Origin: Anolis sagrei
Lineage: Eukaryota; Chordata; Lepidosauria; Squamata; Anolidae
Length of the DNA stretch: 64,000 bases
Reading direction: 5' to 3'
NCBI RefSeq assembly: GCF_037176765.1
Contig: NC_090026.1
Span: forward strand, 134,189,252 to 134,253,251
Shown here: piece after piece, positions 1 through 9,949 of the stretch
Numbering within the stretch: position 1 is the stretch's first letter
Layout of the letters: each line of letters begins with the position of its first letter
Notes under the pieces: model-generated
The model's database searches: none
What the model saw: only the letters and a program-made list of their open reading frames with translations
Told to the model about the DNA's origin: nothing
Program-made: the position numbers and the translations under genes

Positions 1-129
1 TTTGCCTTTTTATTATATTTATTCCTTAACTGGGTGACTCTTCTTTTCTCTCTCTCTCTAATATGTCCACGGGAAGGGTGGACAGAGAGGGGGAAACAGA
101 GAGAGAACACCCTTCCCGTGGACATCAGA

Positions 130-455
130 CTGGCACCTTCCCTGATGGTCTTCCGCAGAAAATTAAAAACTTGCCTGTTTAAGAAGGCGTTCGAACAAGA
201 AGTGCAATGATTGGTAAGGACGATAGGAATGGAATAACGGAAAATAATACTGGATTGTGGTTTGGACAATGAGACGACGCGGAATGGCTTTTGTAGTAAT
301 TGATGATGTTGTTGATGATAATGTTGTTGTTAATGCTGGACTGTGGATTGTTTTAGACTGTGCCTTGATTTTTGAACCCTGTTTTTTCTATGTTGTACAC
401 CGCTGTGAGTCGCCTTCGGGCTGAGAACAGCGGTATATAAGCAAAGTAAATAAAA
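130..455 (+). mobile_element. L2-type LINE, 3' terminal fragment
   Basis: The segment begins in the last codons of a reverse-transcriptase ORF (a stretch like KLKTCLFKKAFEQE) and continues through the 3' UTR to the tail gagtcgccttcgggctgag followed by AAATAAA-type repeats. It resembles the 3' end of the long L2-type element at 21.2-24.3 kb. Only the terminal part is present, so it is a dead 5'-truncated copy. Confidence 0.7.
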
Positions 456-520
456 TAATAAATTTCTCTTTTGCATTTTTCAAATAATAGTTGTGATTTA
501 AAGTGCAGACGGTGGCTGTT

Positions 521-1007
521 GAGTTGTTGTAGGTTTTTTCGGGTTATATGGCCATGTTCTAGAGGCATTCTCTCCTGACATTTCACCTGCATCTATGGCA
601 AGCATCCTCAGAGGTTGTGAGGTCTGTTGGAACTAGGAAAAGGGGTTTATATATTTGTGGAATGATGACCAGGGTGGGACAAAGGACTCTTGACTACTGG
701 AGCCAGGTGTGAATGTTTCAACTGACCACCTTCATTAGCATTTGATGGCCTGGCAGTGCCTGGAGCAATCTTTTGTTGAGAGGTGATTAGATGTGCCTGA
801 TTGTTTACTCTCTGTTGTTATGCTATTGTAATTTTAGAGTTTTTTTTAATACTGGTAGCCAGATTTTGTTCATTTTCATGGTTTCTTCCTTTCTGTTGAA
901 ACTGTCCACATGCTTCTTGTGTATTTCAATGGCTTCTCTGTGTCACCTGACCTGGTGGTTGTGAGAGTGGTACAGCATTTCTGTGTTCTCAAATAATATG
1001 CTGTGTC
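521..1007 (-). mobile_element. Penelope-like element remnant, 3' part
   Basis: On the minus strand this carries the C-terminal coding segment REAIEIHK...NFNRK, typical of the region following the endonuclease domain of Penelope-like elements, then a 3' UTR. Related copies lie at 50,982-51,440 and 53,438-54,143. The family call rests on that peptide and is moderately sure. Confidence 0.55.
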
Positions 1008-1945
1008 CAATTAGCCATTTTTTTCATTGCCTTTGTATTTTGTCTTTGAACATCATTTTTGACAAATATCTCCTTTCTCCACAAGTCCAAATTATCCATT
1101 TCTTCTAACTGCTTCTTTAATTTTTCCAACTTTACTTTCCCCTGCACTTGGTATTTACTTTGTAATCGTTTTTCTGTTTCCTCTATTTCTCTAACCATTC
1201 TTTTCCTTTCTTTATCTTGCCGTTTCTTTACTGCCACTTCTTTTGCTATGCAATTATTTTATTTATTTACAGCTTTTCTATTCCGCCCTTCTCCTCACCC
1301 CGCAGGGGACTCAGGGCGGATTACAATGTACACATATATGGCAAACATTCAATGCCCATTTTTGACATGCAAACATATACAGACATACACAGAGGCTATT
1401 TAACTCTTTTCTGGCCGCCAGGGGATCTGTCGCTTTCATCGTCCATCTGCGACGCTGATGAAGCACTTCCGCATTCCCTGCATGCTTTCCCGCTGGAATG
1501 CTTTGCTGGAGTCTTCTTTATGGCCTCATAAATCTGTTAATTTAGTCTCCACACACTTTAAGGTGGTACCTTATTTTCCTACTTGACAGATGCAACTGTC
1601 TTTTGGGTTGCAAAGGTCAACCACAGACTACACACAATTGGTAGCTTCGAACTCATGACCTTTTGGTCAGAGTGATCTTAATGCAGCTGACACTCAGCCA
1701 GCTGCGCCACAATCCCGGTGCAATAACCCCTAATAGCCGCTTTTGCTGCATCCCAGAGTGTTTCTATACTTGCTGAGCTTCTATTTTCCTTGAAATAACA
1801 TTTTATCTCTTCTAATAGTCCTTTCTTAAGTTTTTCTGTCTTGATTATCAAATTTTTATATCTCCAAGTTTTTATTCCCTCTATTTCATCTGGCTCCACT
1901 TGCTTTATCTCCACTATAATAGTCACATGGTTCGAAATCCAGACC
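1008..1945 (-). mobile_element. L1 LINE ORF2 fragment, split by a SINE
   Basis: Read on the minus strand, 1,945-1,720 encodes the L1 ORF2 linker between endonuclease and reverse transcriptase (WISNHVTIIVEIKQ, then TWRYKNLI and LWDAAKAAIRGY). The reading resumes at 1,250-1,008 with a Lys/Glu-rich coiled stretch (KKRQDKERKRMVREIEE). The interruption is the SINE at 1,255-1,718, bounded by the 6-bp repeat tgcaat. There is no catalytic domain here. Confidence 0.7.
1255..1718 (-). mobile_element. tRNA-derived SINE (long type, LINE-like tail)
   Basis: The minus strand starts with a tRNA-like head containing A-box (gtggcgcagctgg) and B-box (gagttcgaagc) style motifs. A unique body of about 300 bp follows, then a tail (cgccctgagtcccctg) ending in TAAATAAA repeats. 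A second copy, forward, lies at 47,567-48,030. The element sits inside an L1 ORF2 fragment with the candidate target duplication tgcaat at 1,249-1,254 and 1,719-1,724. Confidence 0.75.
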
Positions 1946-3290
1946 GAGGCAAAGAAGGCATTAAGTAGTTCTGCCTTTTCCCTATCCCCTGTCAGCATTG
2001 CCCCATCTTCTCCTTGAAGAGACCATATGGCCTCCTTGTTCTTCCTTTTTCTACCGACATAAGAAAAGAAGCCCTTTGTATTGTTTTTAATGTCCATGGC
2101 AAGCCTGAGCTCGTTTTGTGCTTTAGCCTTATGAACTTTTTCCCTACTGGAGTTGGCTATTTGTTTGAATTCTTCTTTGGTGATTTCTCCCCTTTTCCAC
2201 TTCTTGTGCATGTCTCTTTTGTGTCTTAGCACAGTTAGAAGTTCTTTGGACATCCATTCTGGCTTCTTTGCACTTGTCCTATTTTTTCTCTTTGTTGGCA
2301 CGGTTTGCAATTGCGCCTTGAGTATTTCACTCTTGAGAAATTCACATCCATCCATAACTCCCTTATCTTTTAGTATCTGTGTCCACTGAATGCTGCTCAT
2401 TGTTTCCTTCATTTTTTGGAAATCGGCTCTCCTAAAGTCCAAAATGCGGGTTTGACTTGTCTTAGTTTCTGCCTTCCTTTGTACCTCAAATTGCAGGAGC
2501 ACATGGTCACTTGCCCCTAAGGATCCGACCACTTCGACCGCATCGATCAGGTCCTCCCTATTTTTTAGGATGAGATCAAGAGTAGCCGACCCCCTTGTTG
2601 CCTCTTCTACCTTCTGGACCATGAAATTGTCTGCAAGGCAAGCAAGGAGTTTGTTGGACCTTGTACTCTTGGCTGAGTTTTCCAGCAAATATTGGGATAG
2701 TTGAAATTGCCCATGACTACTACATCTCTTCTCTGTGCCTGTTTGGTCAACTGTTGGCAGAAGACTTCATCAAGTTCTTCCTCCTGGCTTGGAGGTCTGT
2801 AGTAGACGCCTACAACGAGAGTCCCAGTTCCCTTGAAACTTATCCAGATGCTTTCAAGCTGGTTTCTTGGATTGCTGCCTTGCATCTCTTCTGCAGCATA
2901 ACAGTTTTTGACATATAAGGCTACTCCGCCTCCTCTGCCCTTTGTTCGGTTTCTGTGAAAGAGGTTATAGCCCTCGATGTCTACATTCCAGCGATAGGAG
3001 TCATTCCACCAGGTTTCAGTGATGGCTGTGATATCATATTTATGGTGTTGTGCTAAAAGTTGGAGTTCGTTATGTTTATTTCCCACGCTCTGTGCCTTAG
3101 TGTAAAGGCCTGTGAGCCCCTGAGATCTTCCCCTGAGCTGTTTGATTGGGATTATTGTGCTTTTGGTACTTGGTCCTCGTTGTGTTTGTGCAGCCCTCCA
3201 TTTAGCTTTCTGGCAGTTCCCTGACATTGTGGGTAGTGTTCGCAAGGCTGTTGTCCCCCTCCCCCGGTGGACCTAGTTCAAAGTGCGCCT
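1941..3290 (-). mobile_element. CR1 LINE ORF2, endonuclease domain
   Basis: On the minus strand from about 3,245 an apurinic-type endonuclease is readable: LYTKAQSVGNKHNEL, AITETWWNDSY, GGGVALYVKN, VVGVYYRPP and MGNFNYPNICW (usually GDFN), then the CR1 linker with LDFRRADFQKMK and EWMSKELL. It ends at AELLNAFFASV, before the reverse transcriptase, where L1 sequence takes over. It is a truncated fossil with the frame broken near 2,640. Confidence 0.85.
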
Positions 3291-3294
3291 AATG

Positions 3295-3545
3295 AGGTTT
3301 GCGAGTCTGTGAGCAATATAATACTACTAATAATAATATGATATTATAATTATATATTTATATTACATGTAATATTACTAATAATATTACAGTATAATTG
3401 ATATAGTGCAATATAGCAATATTTAAAACTGATATAGAACTATGTTAATAATATATTGTATGTATATATACCTTGTAAGCCGCTCTGAGTCCCCTTCGGG
3501 GTGAGAAGGGCAGCATATAAATATCTTAAATAAATAAATAAAAAG
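3295..3545 (+). repeat. AT-rich stretch and retroposon tail
   Basis: Positions 3,300-3,465 are low-complexity AT-rich sequence built from ataatatta-like words. Positions 3,468-3,545 carry the generic LINE/SINE tail gccgctctgagtccccttc with TAAATAAA repeats. No gene is seen. Confidence 0.5.
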
Positions 3546-3704
3546 GTGTTTTCCTACTTGTGTGAGTTGCACCCCATCCCTTTGTCAGTAGGCCATCCTC
3601 CTGGAAAAGTAGGCCATGTCAAGGAAGCCAAAGCGTTCCTCCTGACACCATTTTCTAAGCCAGTTATAGACCTGTACTATTTTTCTGGCCCTTGTAGGAC
3701 CGTG

Positions 3705-3950
3705 TCTGGCTTCTTTGCACTTGTCCTATTTTTTTCTCTTTGGTGGCACTGTTTGCAATTGCAATTGCGCCTTGAGTAATTCACTCTTGAGAAACTCCCA
3801 TCCATCCGTAACTCCCTTGTCTTTTAGTATCTGTGTCCACAGAATACTGCTCAGTATTTCCTTCATTTTTTGAAAGTCAGCTCTCCTAAAGTCCAAAATG
3901 CAAGTTTGACTTTTCTTAGTTTCGGTCTTCCTTTGTACCTCATCCTGGAG
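3705..3950 (-). mobile_element. CR1 LINE fragment, second copy of the linker
   Basis: This repeats the CR1 linker seen at about 2,260-2,500 (minus-strand peptide ILDFRRADFQKMKE). It is about 240 bp long and interrupted at both ends, and looks like an independent small CR1 relic. Confidence 0.7.
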
Positions 3951-3999
3951 AAAGGCAGCATAGTAATCTCCGTAATAAATAATTAATAAATAAAGCTCT

Positions 4000-4525
4000 C
4001 TGCCTCCTCCAAACTGTAGCAGGATGTGGAGTGGGTCATGGGGTCGCAGTAGTTTCAGTAAGTGAATGAAGGTACTGCAAGTCCCATCATCCACGGCCTG
4101 TCCCCCTTAGAACTGCATCAGGATGTAGAGTTAATCATGAGTACTCTCTGTGCCAAGTTTGTGCCTGGTCTGTGATTTTTAGGGGCTACAGTTTTCTGTG
4201 GGAAGGGAATTGGGTGAAGGTGCTGCAAATCCCATCATTCGTGGCCCATCATGCCCTAAACCACACCAGGTTGTAAAGTGGGCCATTGGGCCTCTGTGTG
4301 CCAAATGTGGTCCTGATCCGTCATTTTTGAGGGACACAGTGCTCTAAAGAAGTGAGTTAAAGTACTGTAAGTCCCGTCATCCATGGTCCATCCTCCCTCA
4401 AACTGCACCAGGATGTAGAGTGGGTCTTGGGGGACCTGTGTGACAAGTTTGGTCTTGATCAGTCATTGGATGAGGGTTGCAGTGGTTTCATTGAGTGAGT
4501 GAAGGTACTGCAAGTCCCTCAGGCC
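4000..4525. repeat. Diverged tandem repeat, about 150-bp units, four copies
   Basis: The words aaactgcaccaggatgtag, gtgggtcatggg, gccaagtttggtcctgat and actgcaagtcccatcatcc recur four times in the same order. Units differ by roughly a fifth of positions by eye. It may be the body of a non-autonomous DNA transposon. No coding capacity is seen. Confidence 0.6.
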
Positions 4526-4587
4526 CTTTCCTTTCCCCTTTCATATACTTGAGAATGTTAGAATGGTTTTTTTGGGGGGGGGGGGGT

Positions 4588-4761
4588 GTTGTGTCAGGAG
4601 CGACTTGAGAAACTGCGAGTCGTTTCTGGTGTGAGAGAATTGGCCGTCTGCAAGGACGCTGCCCAGGGGACGTTGCCCAGATGTTTTGATGTTTTACCAT
4701 CCTTATAGGAGACTTCTCTCGTGTCCCCACTTCTCTCATGAACCCTCTGCGCCACCAGGGG
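4588..4761 (-). mobile_element. Sauria-type tRNA SINE, internally deleted
   Basis: On the minus strand this matches the end (gcgacttgcagtttctcaag-like, then ctcctgacacaac) and the first bases of the tRNA head (ctggtggcgcagag) of the fuller copy at 32,708-32,963. Much of the head is missing. A run of 13 G abuts its 3' end. Confidence 0.65.
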
Positions 4762-4771
4762 CTCCTGTTGA

Positions 4772-4900
4772 GGCTGGCCAATCAGAAACCATATGCAAAT
4801 TTCCTTTACCCTCTCAGCCACTTGAGGATGTTGGAGTTTTCAGGCTGGCCAATCAGAGACCATATGCAAAAAGTACCACAGTGGCAGCCAATCAGAAAGC
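4772..4900 (+). promoter_or_regulatory. Twin CCAAT-octamer direct repeat
   Basis: The word ggctggccaatcaga followed by ccatatgcaaa occurs at 4,772 and again at 4,843. The first ends in a perfect octamer ATGCAAAT (4,793-4,800). A third CCAAT with the same flank (gccaatcaga) lies at 4,888. CCAAT and octamer motifs bind NF-Y and POU factors. No adjacent transcript is visible, so this may be the promoter part of a degraded transposon. Confidence 0.35.
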
Positions 4901-5089
4901 TGCCACATACACCTCCCCCACTTACATGCATACGTACATACATACAAACACTCTCTTTTATTATATATATATATAGAAGATATAGATGTGGATTATTAAT
5001 ATTGTTAGTCATCCTTATTACCATTCTTATTTTTTTGTTTTTCGTTTGTTTTGCGGCTTCATTTCGTCATATTTACTTATTTATTTTAT

Positions 5090-5175
5090 TTACTGTATTT
5101 GTATAGCACCTTTCTCAGCCAATTGGCGACTCAAGGCGGTTTCCAACAAATTAGTAAAAAAAATAAAACATAATA
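5090..5175 (-). mobile_element. LINE 3' tail, antisense
   Basis: The reverse complement reads as the common tail (ccgccttgagtcgcc, then AAATAAATAAAATAAA). Only the last 80 or so bases are present. Confidence 0.5.
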
Positions 5176-5469
5176 GATTAAAAAAAAACAGTAAACAATA
5201 TAAGACATGAGTTCCTCACTTCTTGTACTTTCTTTCCAAATCTTGATTTTGCTTGCTTTAAACTATTTTTTTTTTCATTCAATTGTCTTTTTGGAAATAC
5301 TATATTACAGAATTAGTATTTTGTTTTTAGAGTGGGAAGAAACCCTAATGCCCCATGGATGAATTAAATGAAAAGTATTAATGACTTAAATGTTAACTTA
5401 ATGTGAAATAGCTTGAATAACTTTAAATAACATTAAATAACTTGCTGCTTAATCACTTAAAATGTTCAG

Positions 5470-5860
5470 TCAGTAACTTAAATTTTTCTTTAGAAGACAG
5501 AATCTGGGTTCATAGACACAACAACTGTAATAGTAATAGTAAAAGGACATCAAAATCGATGGCAAAGGCTCTGGCAAAAACCAGTTCAGGTGGTCCCAGT
5601 GGTAATGGGCACACTGGGTGCCGTGCCAAAAGATCTCAGCCGGCATTTGAGAATTATAAACACTGAAAAAATCACGATCTATCAACCTCAAAAGGCCACC
5701 TGAAATGGATCTGTGTGCATCATTCGAAAGTCCTTAAAAGCTTGGGAAGTGTTTGAATTGTGATTCTGTGATACGAAATCCAGCATACAGATCTCGTTTG
5801 CTGTGTCATACTGTGTGTTTGTGTCAGTAAAACAATAATAGTAATAATAATAGAATGAAT
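5470..5860 (+). mobile_element. R4/Dong-like LINE, 3' end
   Basis: The plus strand holds the end of a LINE ORF (VVPVVMGTLGAVPKDLS, then LQKA), a short 3' UTR and a (TAA)-type tail. The same segment recurs at 35,755-36,160, 41,925-42,025 and 54,585-54,965. A longer opposite-strand relative at 33,130-33,990 also shows a restriction-like endonuclease region. Dong elements are known for TAA-repeat flanks, which supports the assignment. Confidence 0.55.
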
Positions 5861-5906
5861 AGCAAAGAGGAATATTTTGTCACTGAAAGTATTTGCTTGA
5901 GGTTTT

Positions 5907-6629
5907 TGTTGGGAATCAGCCTGTGTTTGTCTTTCAGAATCCTGATGTGCCAATGATTTTCAGTCAGACATTGACAGAGAGGCCCCAGTGCAAAGGGCAG
6001 TTTCTCATGAGAATATCCCTGCTGGGCCTAGCAATGATAATTCACTCCGTCTGCCTGTGAGCTCTCAAGGTTTGGGTTTGGAAAACAATCTGTCACCTGG
6101 GAATTTTAATGAGCAGCCAGATAGGGAGCTGAAGAATAGGCGACTGGAGATCAGCCACAATCGACAGCAAACTCAGTGTTTACGTCGCTCTGAAAGGCTT
6201 CGTCTGATAAGGGGCAAATGTGGGGGGAAGCGAAACCAATTTCTGAGTCTTGGGATATAAAGTTTGCTTCAAGGGAAAACCTGTTAGATTAGGCATCATT
6301 TGGAAACCAAGTTCATGTGCTATGGAAAGCCTGTTCAAGGGATCTTGTTTTTGTGGAGTTTTTTTTTTTAACCTTTTGGGTTATTTTTGCATGCTGTTTG
6401 ATTCCTGTCTGGATTAATGCTGTCTAGGATTGCTTTTTTTTCCTGGTGTGGACATTGCTTTATGTTACGCCTTTTTATGGACTAATTACTTTTTGAAACC
6501 TTTCAATTTTCCTATAAGCATTTATTTCTTCTGGTCATTTGCTAAGCTTCAATAAAAGAAGATTTGTTTCTTCACTCTTTGTGTGGTGTGTTTAAAGTCA
6601 GAGGGCTTCTTCCTGACCTGGAGTGCAAC
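5907..6629 (+). mobile_element. Solo-LTR-like insertion
   Basis: Compared with the same flank at 26.0 and 36.2 kb, about 720 bp is inserted here. It is bounded by the direct repeat ggtttt (5,901-5,906 and 6,630-6,635) and has ends tgttg and caac. It contains a TATA-like word (gatataaag, about 6,252) and an AATAAA (about 6,551), as LTRs do. The retroelement family is not recognised. It is a fossil. Confidence 0.5.
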
Positions 6630-6639
6630 GGTTTTCTGT

Positions 6640-7300
6640 TTTCAAGAGGGTTTCAAAGGTTTACAAGTTGATGGAGGAACATCCAAGGGATTCCTGACTT
6701 GACAAAAAGGAAGGAAGGAAGGAAGGAGGAAACGCTGGGTGTGGCTGAGATTGGAGAGTTCTTCTGAACTATCATGACAATTATAACAACTCAACAAAGT
6801 TATTATGGTATTATAATAATGCTAATGTTAGAATTGGTATTCAGTGCAATCTTCTGGGGAGGTCCTGCTCTCGGTCCCGGCCGGCCTGCGCCATGGGCCA
6901 CGGTGCCCAGCGCGGAGAACCAGAGAAGACCAGGCGCAGCTGCAGATATTCATGGAAAAGGTTTCAGGTTGGGGTGAGAAGCCCCAGCACATCAGGCCAC
7001 GGGAGGGAGGGAGGCCTTGAAGTGGCGGGGGGGGGGGGGAGTTTTTAAGGATATGGGAAGTTTTTAAGGAGCGTTGAACCTCTCTAATATGTGTTTATTT
7101 ACAGTTTTCAATTATTGGTTTGTATATGTGTAATGCGATGTGAGCCGCCTTGGGCCCGTCCTGGAGAAAGGCGTCGTCGTAATTTCCTTCGGGATACATA
7201 AACAATACATAAACTCCTCTGCCTGTCAGTCCATAGGGCCGCCTCCCGACAGATGGCCATATGGACAGAAAGGCAGATCGTCATGCCTTGATCTCTTTCC
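6640..7300 (+). repeat. Duplicated upstream block of A-type ZNF gene (copy at A1)
   Basis: This ordered block also occurs before A3 (36.2-37.34 kb) and A4 (54.97-56.12 kb). It comprises a GGAA microsatellite (6,708-6,730), an AT-rich segment ending at about 6,850, a short L2-type fragment (ctgctctcggtcccggcc), a G run, and a LINE-like tail gagccgccttgggcc with a short unique piece. The A1 copy lacks the roughly 500-bp GC-rich part found in the other two. Confidence 0.7.
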
Positions 7301-7344
7301 ACCTCTCACCCAGATGTCTTTTCCCGGCACTCCGCAACCACTGC

Positions 7345-7735
7345 CTATCTTTTTTTTAATTATTGTTATTTATTATTCTTATAAAACAATTATGCATAAC
7401 CATAATTACCATACATTTTATACTTTTTCATCCCCTTCTCCCTCCCCACTCCCACCCCTCCCTCTTCCCTGTTGACAATGTAATCCTTTTTTCCCGTTAC
7501 ATGACCCTTTTTTTCGATTCTATCCATTTTTTTTCTTCCAGCTTTCATCGTCTGGTTTAACGACCTGTAACCATCTTTTAAATGGAGTCCAAATTTCTTT
7601 AATTTTCTTCTGCTTGTCTGACCATGTCTTTTTGCTTGTTATGGTGTCCATAATATCCAGTTGTATTTGGTCCCACATATATTCGTACCATTTTTCAAGT
7701 GTCCATTTCTTTTTTCCTTTCCAACCCTAAGCTAT
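7345..7735 (-). mobile_element. L1 LINE, ORF2 C-terminus and 3' end
   Basis: The minus strand encodes KKWTLEKWYEYMWDQIQ, then KEIWTPFKRWLQ and a stop, typical of the L1 ORF2 carboxyl end, followed by an AT-rich 3' UTR. The matching intron segments upstream of A3 and A4 lack it, so it inserted only in the A1 copy, after or independently of the duplication. Confidence 0.65.
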
Positions 7736-7972
7736 TACTGCATGTGCTGCTCATTTTTGGCCCAACACTTGACCTTCTGCTTCTTTCTTGACCAGGGAAA
7801 TGAGGATTCTATGGAGCCACCTCTTGAGTTGAGGAAGGAAACCAGGAATGTATGAAGAAATCATCTCAAGGTGAAGACGTTGCTGAATTTGTGACCTGTC
7901 TTACAGACACAAAAAGAAAACAGGAAGAGTCAAGTTTCTGTGTTGCAATAATACACCCATATCACTGTTAAT

Positions 7973-9688
7973 ATGAATGAGAAAGCATCTCAATGCCTGG
8001 AGAGTGGAAAGAGTTTCAGTCGGAGGGATTCTCTTCAGCAACATGAAAGGACTCACATGGGAGAGAAACCCTATACATGCCTCGAGTGTGGGAAGAGCTT
8101 CACTCAGAGTGGAAATCTACGTACACATCAAAGGATTCACACTGGGGAGAAACCCCATACATGCCTGGTGTGTGGAAAGAGCTTCACTTGTAGTTCACAT
8201 CTACAATCACATCAAAGGACTCACACTGGAGAGAAACCCTTTAAATGTCTGGAGTGTGGACAGAGCTTCACTCAGAGTTCAGGTCTACATTCACATCAAA
8301 GGATTCACACTGGGGAGAAACCCCACACATGCCTGGAGTGTGGACAGAGCTTCACTCAGAGGGGACATCTACATAGACATCAAAGGATTCACACTGGCGA
8401 GAAACCTTACAAATGCCTGGAGTGTGGAAAGAGGTTCACTTGTAGTTCAGATCTACGATCACATGAAAGGACTCACACTGGGGAGAAACCCTTTAAATGC
8501 CCGGAGTGTGGAAAGAACTTCACTCAGAGTACAGGTCTACATTCACATCAAAGGATTCACACTGGGGAGAAACCCCACACATGCCTGGAGTGTGGACAGA
8601 GCTTCACTCAGATGGGACATCTACGTAGACATCAAAGATCTCACACTGGGGAGAAATCCTATAAATGCATGGAATGTGGACAGAGCTTCACGTGTAGTTC
8701 AGGTCTACGATCACATCAATGGACTCACACTGGGGAGAAACCCTATAAATGTCTGGAGTGCGGACAGAGCTTCACTCGTAGTTCAGGTCTACGATCACAT
8801 CAGTGGACTCACACTGGGGAGAAACCCTATAAATGCATGGAGTGTGGACAGAGCTTCACTCGTAGTTCAGGTCTACGATCACATCAGTGGACTCACACTG
8901 GGGAGAAACCCTATAAATGCCTGAAGTGTGGACAGAGCTTCACTTGTAGTTCTGGTCTACAATCACATCAATGGACTCACACTGGTGAGAAACCTTATAA
9001 ATGCCAGGAGTGTGGACAGAGCTTCAATAATAATTCAGGTCTACGTTCACATCAAAGGACTCACACTGGGGAGAAACCCTATACATGCCTGGAGTGTGGA
9101 AAGAGCTTTACTCAGAGTTCAGGTCTACATTCACATGAAAGGACTCACACTGGGGAGAAACCCTATAAATGTCTGGAGTGTGGACAGAGTTTCACTGAGA
9201 GTGGAAGTCTACATAGACATCAAAAGACTCATATTGGGGAGAAACCCTATACATGCCTGGAATGTGGGAAGACCTTTGCTCTCAGTCAAAGCCTACGTTC
9301 ACATCAAAGAACTCACACTGGGGAGAAACCCTATAAGTGCCTAGAATGTGGACAGAGCTTCACTCACAGTGGAAGTCTGCGTAACCATCAGCGGATTCAC
9401 ACTGGGGAGAAACTATATGAATGCTTGGAATGTGGAAAGAGCTTCACTGAGGGTGGAAGTCTACGTAAACATCAAAGGATTCACACTGGGGAGAAACCAT
9501 ATGAATGCTTGGAATGTGGAAAGAGCTTCACTGAGGGTGGAAGTCTACGTAAACATCAAAGGATTCACACTGGGGAGAAACCCTATAAGTGCCTAGAATG
9601 TGGACAGAGCTTCACTCACAGTGGAAGTCTACGTAAACATCAATGGATTCACACTGAGGAGAAACCCCATGAAAGCGTGGAGTGTTGA
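7973..9688 (+). CDS. C2H2 poly-zinc-finger protein, type A (ZNF-A1), 20 fingers
   Basis: A nuclear DNA-binding protein by family; target and partner are unknown. The 571-residue ORF is five lead residues, then 20 units of 28 residues (C-x2-C-x12-H-x3-H with TGEKP linkers), then a vestigial HESVEC. Finger 1 has Ser for its second Cys, so 19 fingers look functional. Low-diversity helix positions -1/3/6 include QGS in fingers 4, 7 and 14, QHR in 5 and 8, and RGS in 10 and 11. Fingers 9-12 carry HQWTH in place of HQRTH. Fingers 18 and 19 are identical over 84 bp. The start ATG is the first in frame after a stop and has A at -3. The terminal exon probably starts at 7,796 after ttctttcttgaccag. The intervening leader has stops in all frames relative to the fingers, so the ZNF ORF starts inside this exon. 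No CpG promoter is visible upstream within the window. No KRAB or SCAN exon is seen. Confidence 0.9.
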   Translation: MNEKASQCLESGKSFSRRDSLQQHERTHMGEKPYTCLECGKSFTQSGNLRTHQRIHTGEKPHTCLVCGKSFTCSSHLQSHQRTHTGEKPFKCLECGQSFTQSSGLHSHQRIHTGEKPHTCLECGQSFTQRGHLHRHQRIHTGEKPYKCLECGKRFTCSSDLRSHERTHTGEKPFKCPECGKNFTQSTGLHSHQRIHTGEKPHTCLECGQSFTQMGHLRRHQRSHTGEKSYKCMECGQSFTCSSGLRSHQWTHTGEKPYKCLECGQSFTRSSGLRSHQWTHTGEKPYKCMECGQSFTRSSGLRSHQWTHTGEKPYKCLKCGQSFTCSSGLQSHQWTHTGEKPYKCQECGQSFNNNSGLRSHQRTHTGEKPYTCLECGKSFTQSSGLHSHERTHTGEKPYKCLECGQSFTESGSLHRHQKTHIGEKPYTCLECGKTFALSQSLRSHQRTHTGEKPYKCLECGQSFTHSGSLRNHQRIHTGEKLYECLECGKSFTEGGSLRKHQRIHTGEKPYECLECGKSFTEGGSLRKHQRIHTGEKPYKCLECGQSFTHSGSLRKHQWIHTEEKPHESVEC

Positions 9689-9945
9689 AAGAGCCTCTGA
9701 GAGTTCAACCTACATATACATAGATTTTCACTGCAGACAACAGTGGCATTTGACCTAAATACCACTCTCCAAGCTCTCCATGCATCCTTTCGTGACATGG
9801 TAGTTCAGTTTAAGAAACCAGAGGTTAAACCAAACCCATATAAGATTTTCCACGTATATGTAATATAATAATATATAGAGATAGGTTTCATATATTCTTT
9901 ATTGTATATACAAGTCTTTTGTAGTTTCCCCTATAGCTGCTTCAT
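9689..9945 (+). other. Conserved 3' UTR of type-A ZNF gene
   Basis: About 250 bp after the A1 stop (catagattttcactg, gacatggtagttcag, AT-rich ataatataataatatat) is conserved after every ZNF gene in the window, including both B genes. It marks the end of the shared gene unit. No canonical AATAAA was found inside it. Confidence 0.6.
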
Positions 9946-9949
9946 GTGG

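Noticed and set aside
1660-1718. tRNA gene on the minus strand
   Set aside because: The A and B box-like motifs belong to the SINE head; no cloverleaf is followed by a normal 3' trailer. The same applies at 32.9, 47.6 and 53.1 kb.
1678-2688. Minus-strand frame of 336 codons as a host gene
   Set aside because: The first two thirds are the CR1 linker, followed by L1 ORF2 and then a tRNA-derived SINE head; it is a chance fusion of three elements.
7108-7302. CRISPR-like or phage-like repeats
   Set aside because: No regularly spaced short palindromic repeats exist in the window; the repeats are eukaryotic retroposons and zinc-finger units.
7977-9596. Long plus-strand frames with repeated [16 protein letters not shown]-like peptide
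   Set aside because: They are the +1 shadow of the zinc-finger array; the 84-bp unit keeps the shadow frame open. The same holds for the shadows in A2, A3, A4, B1, B2 and the pseudogene.
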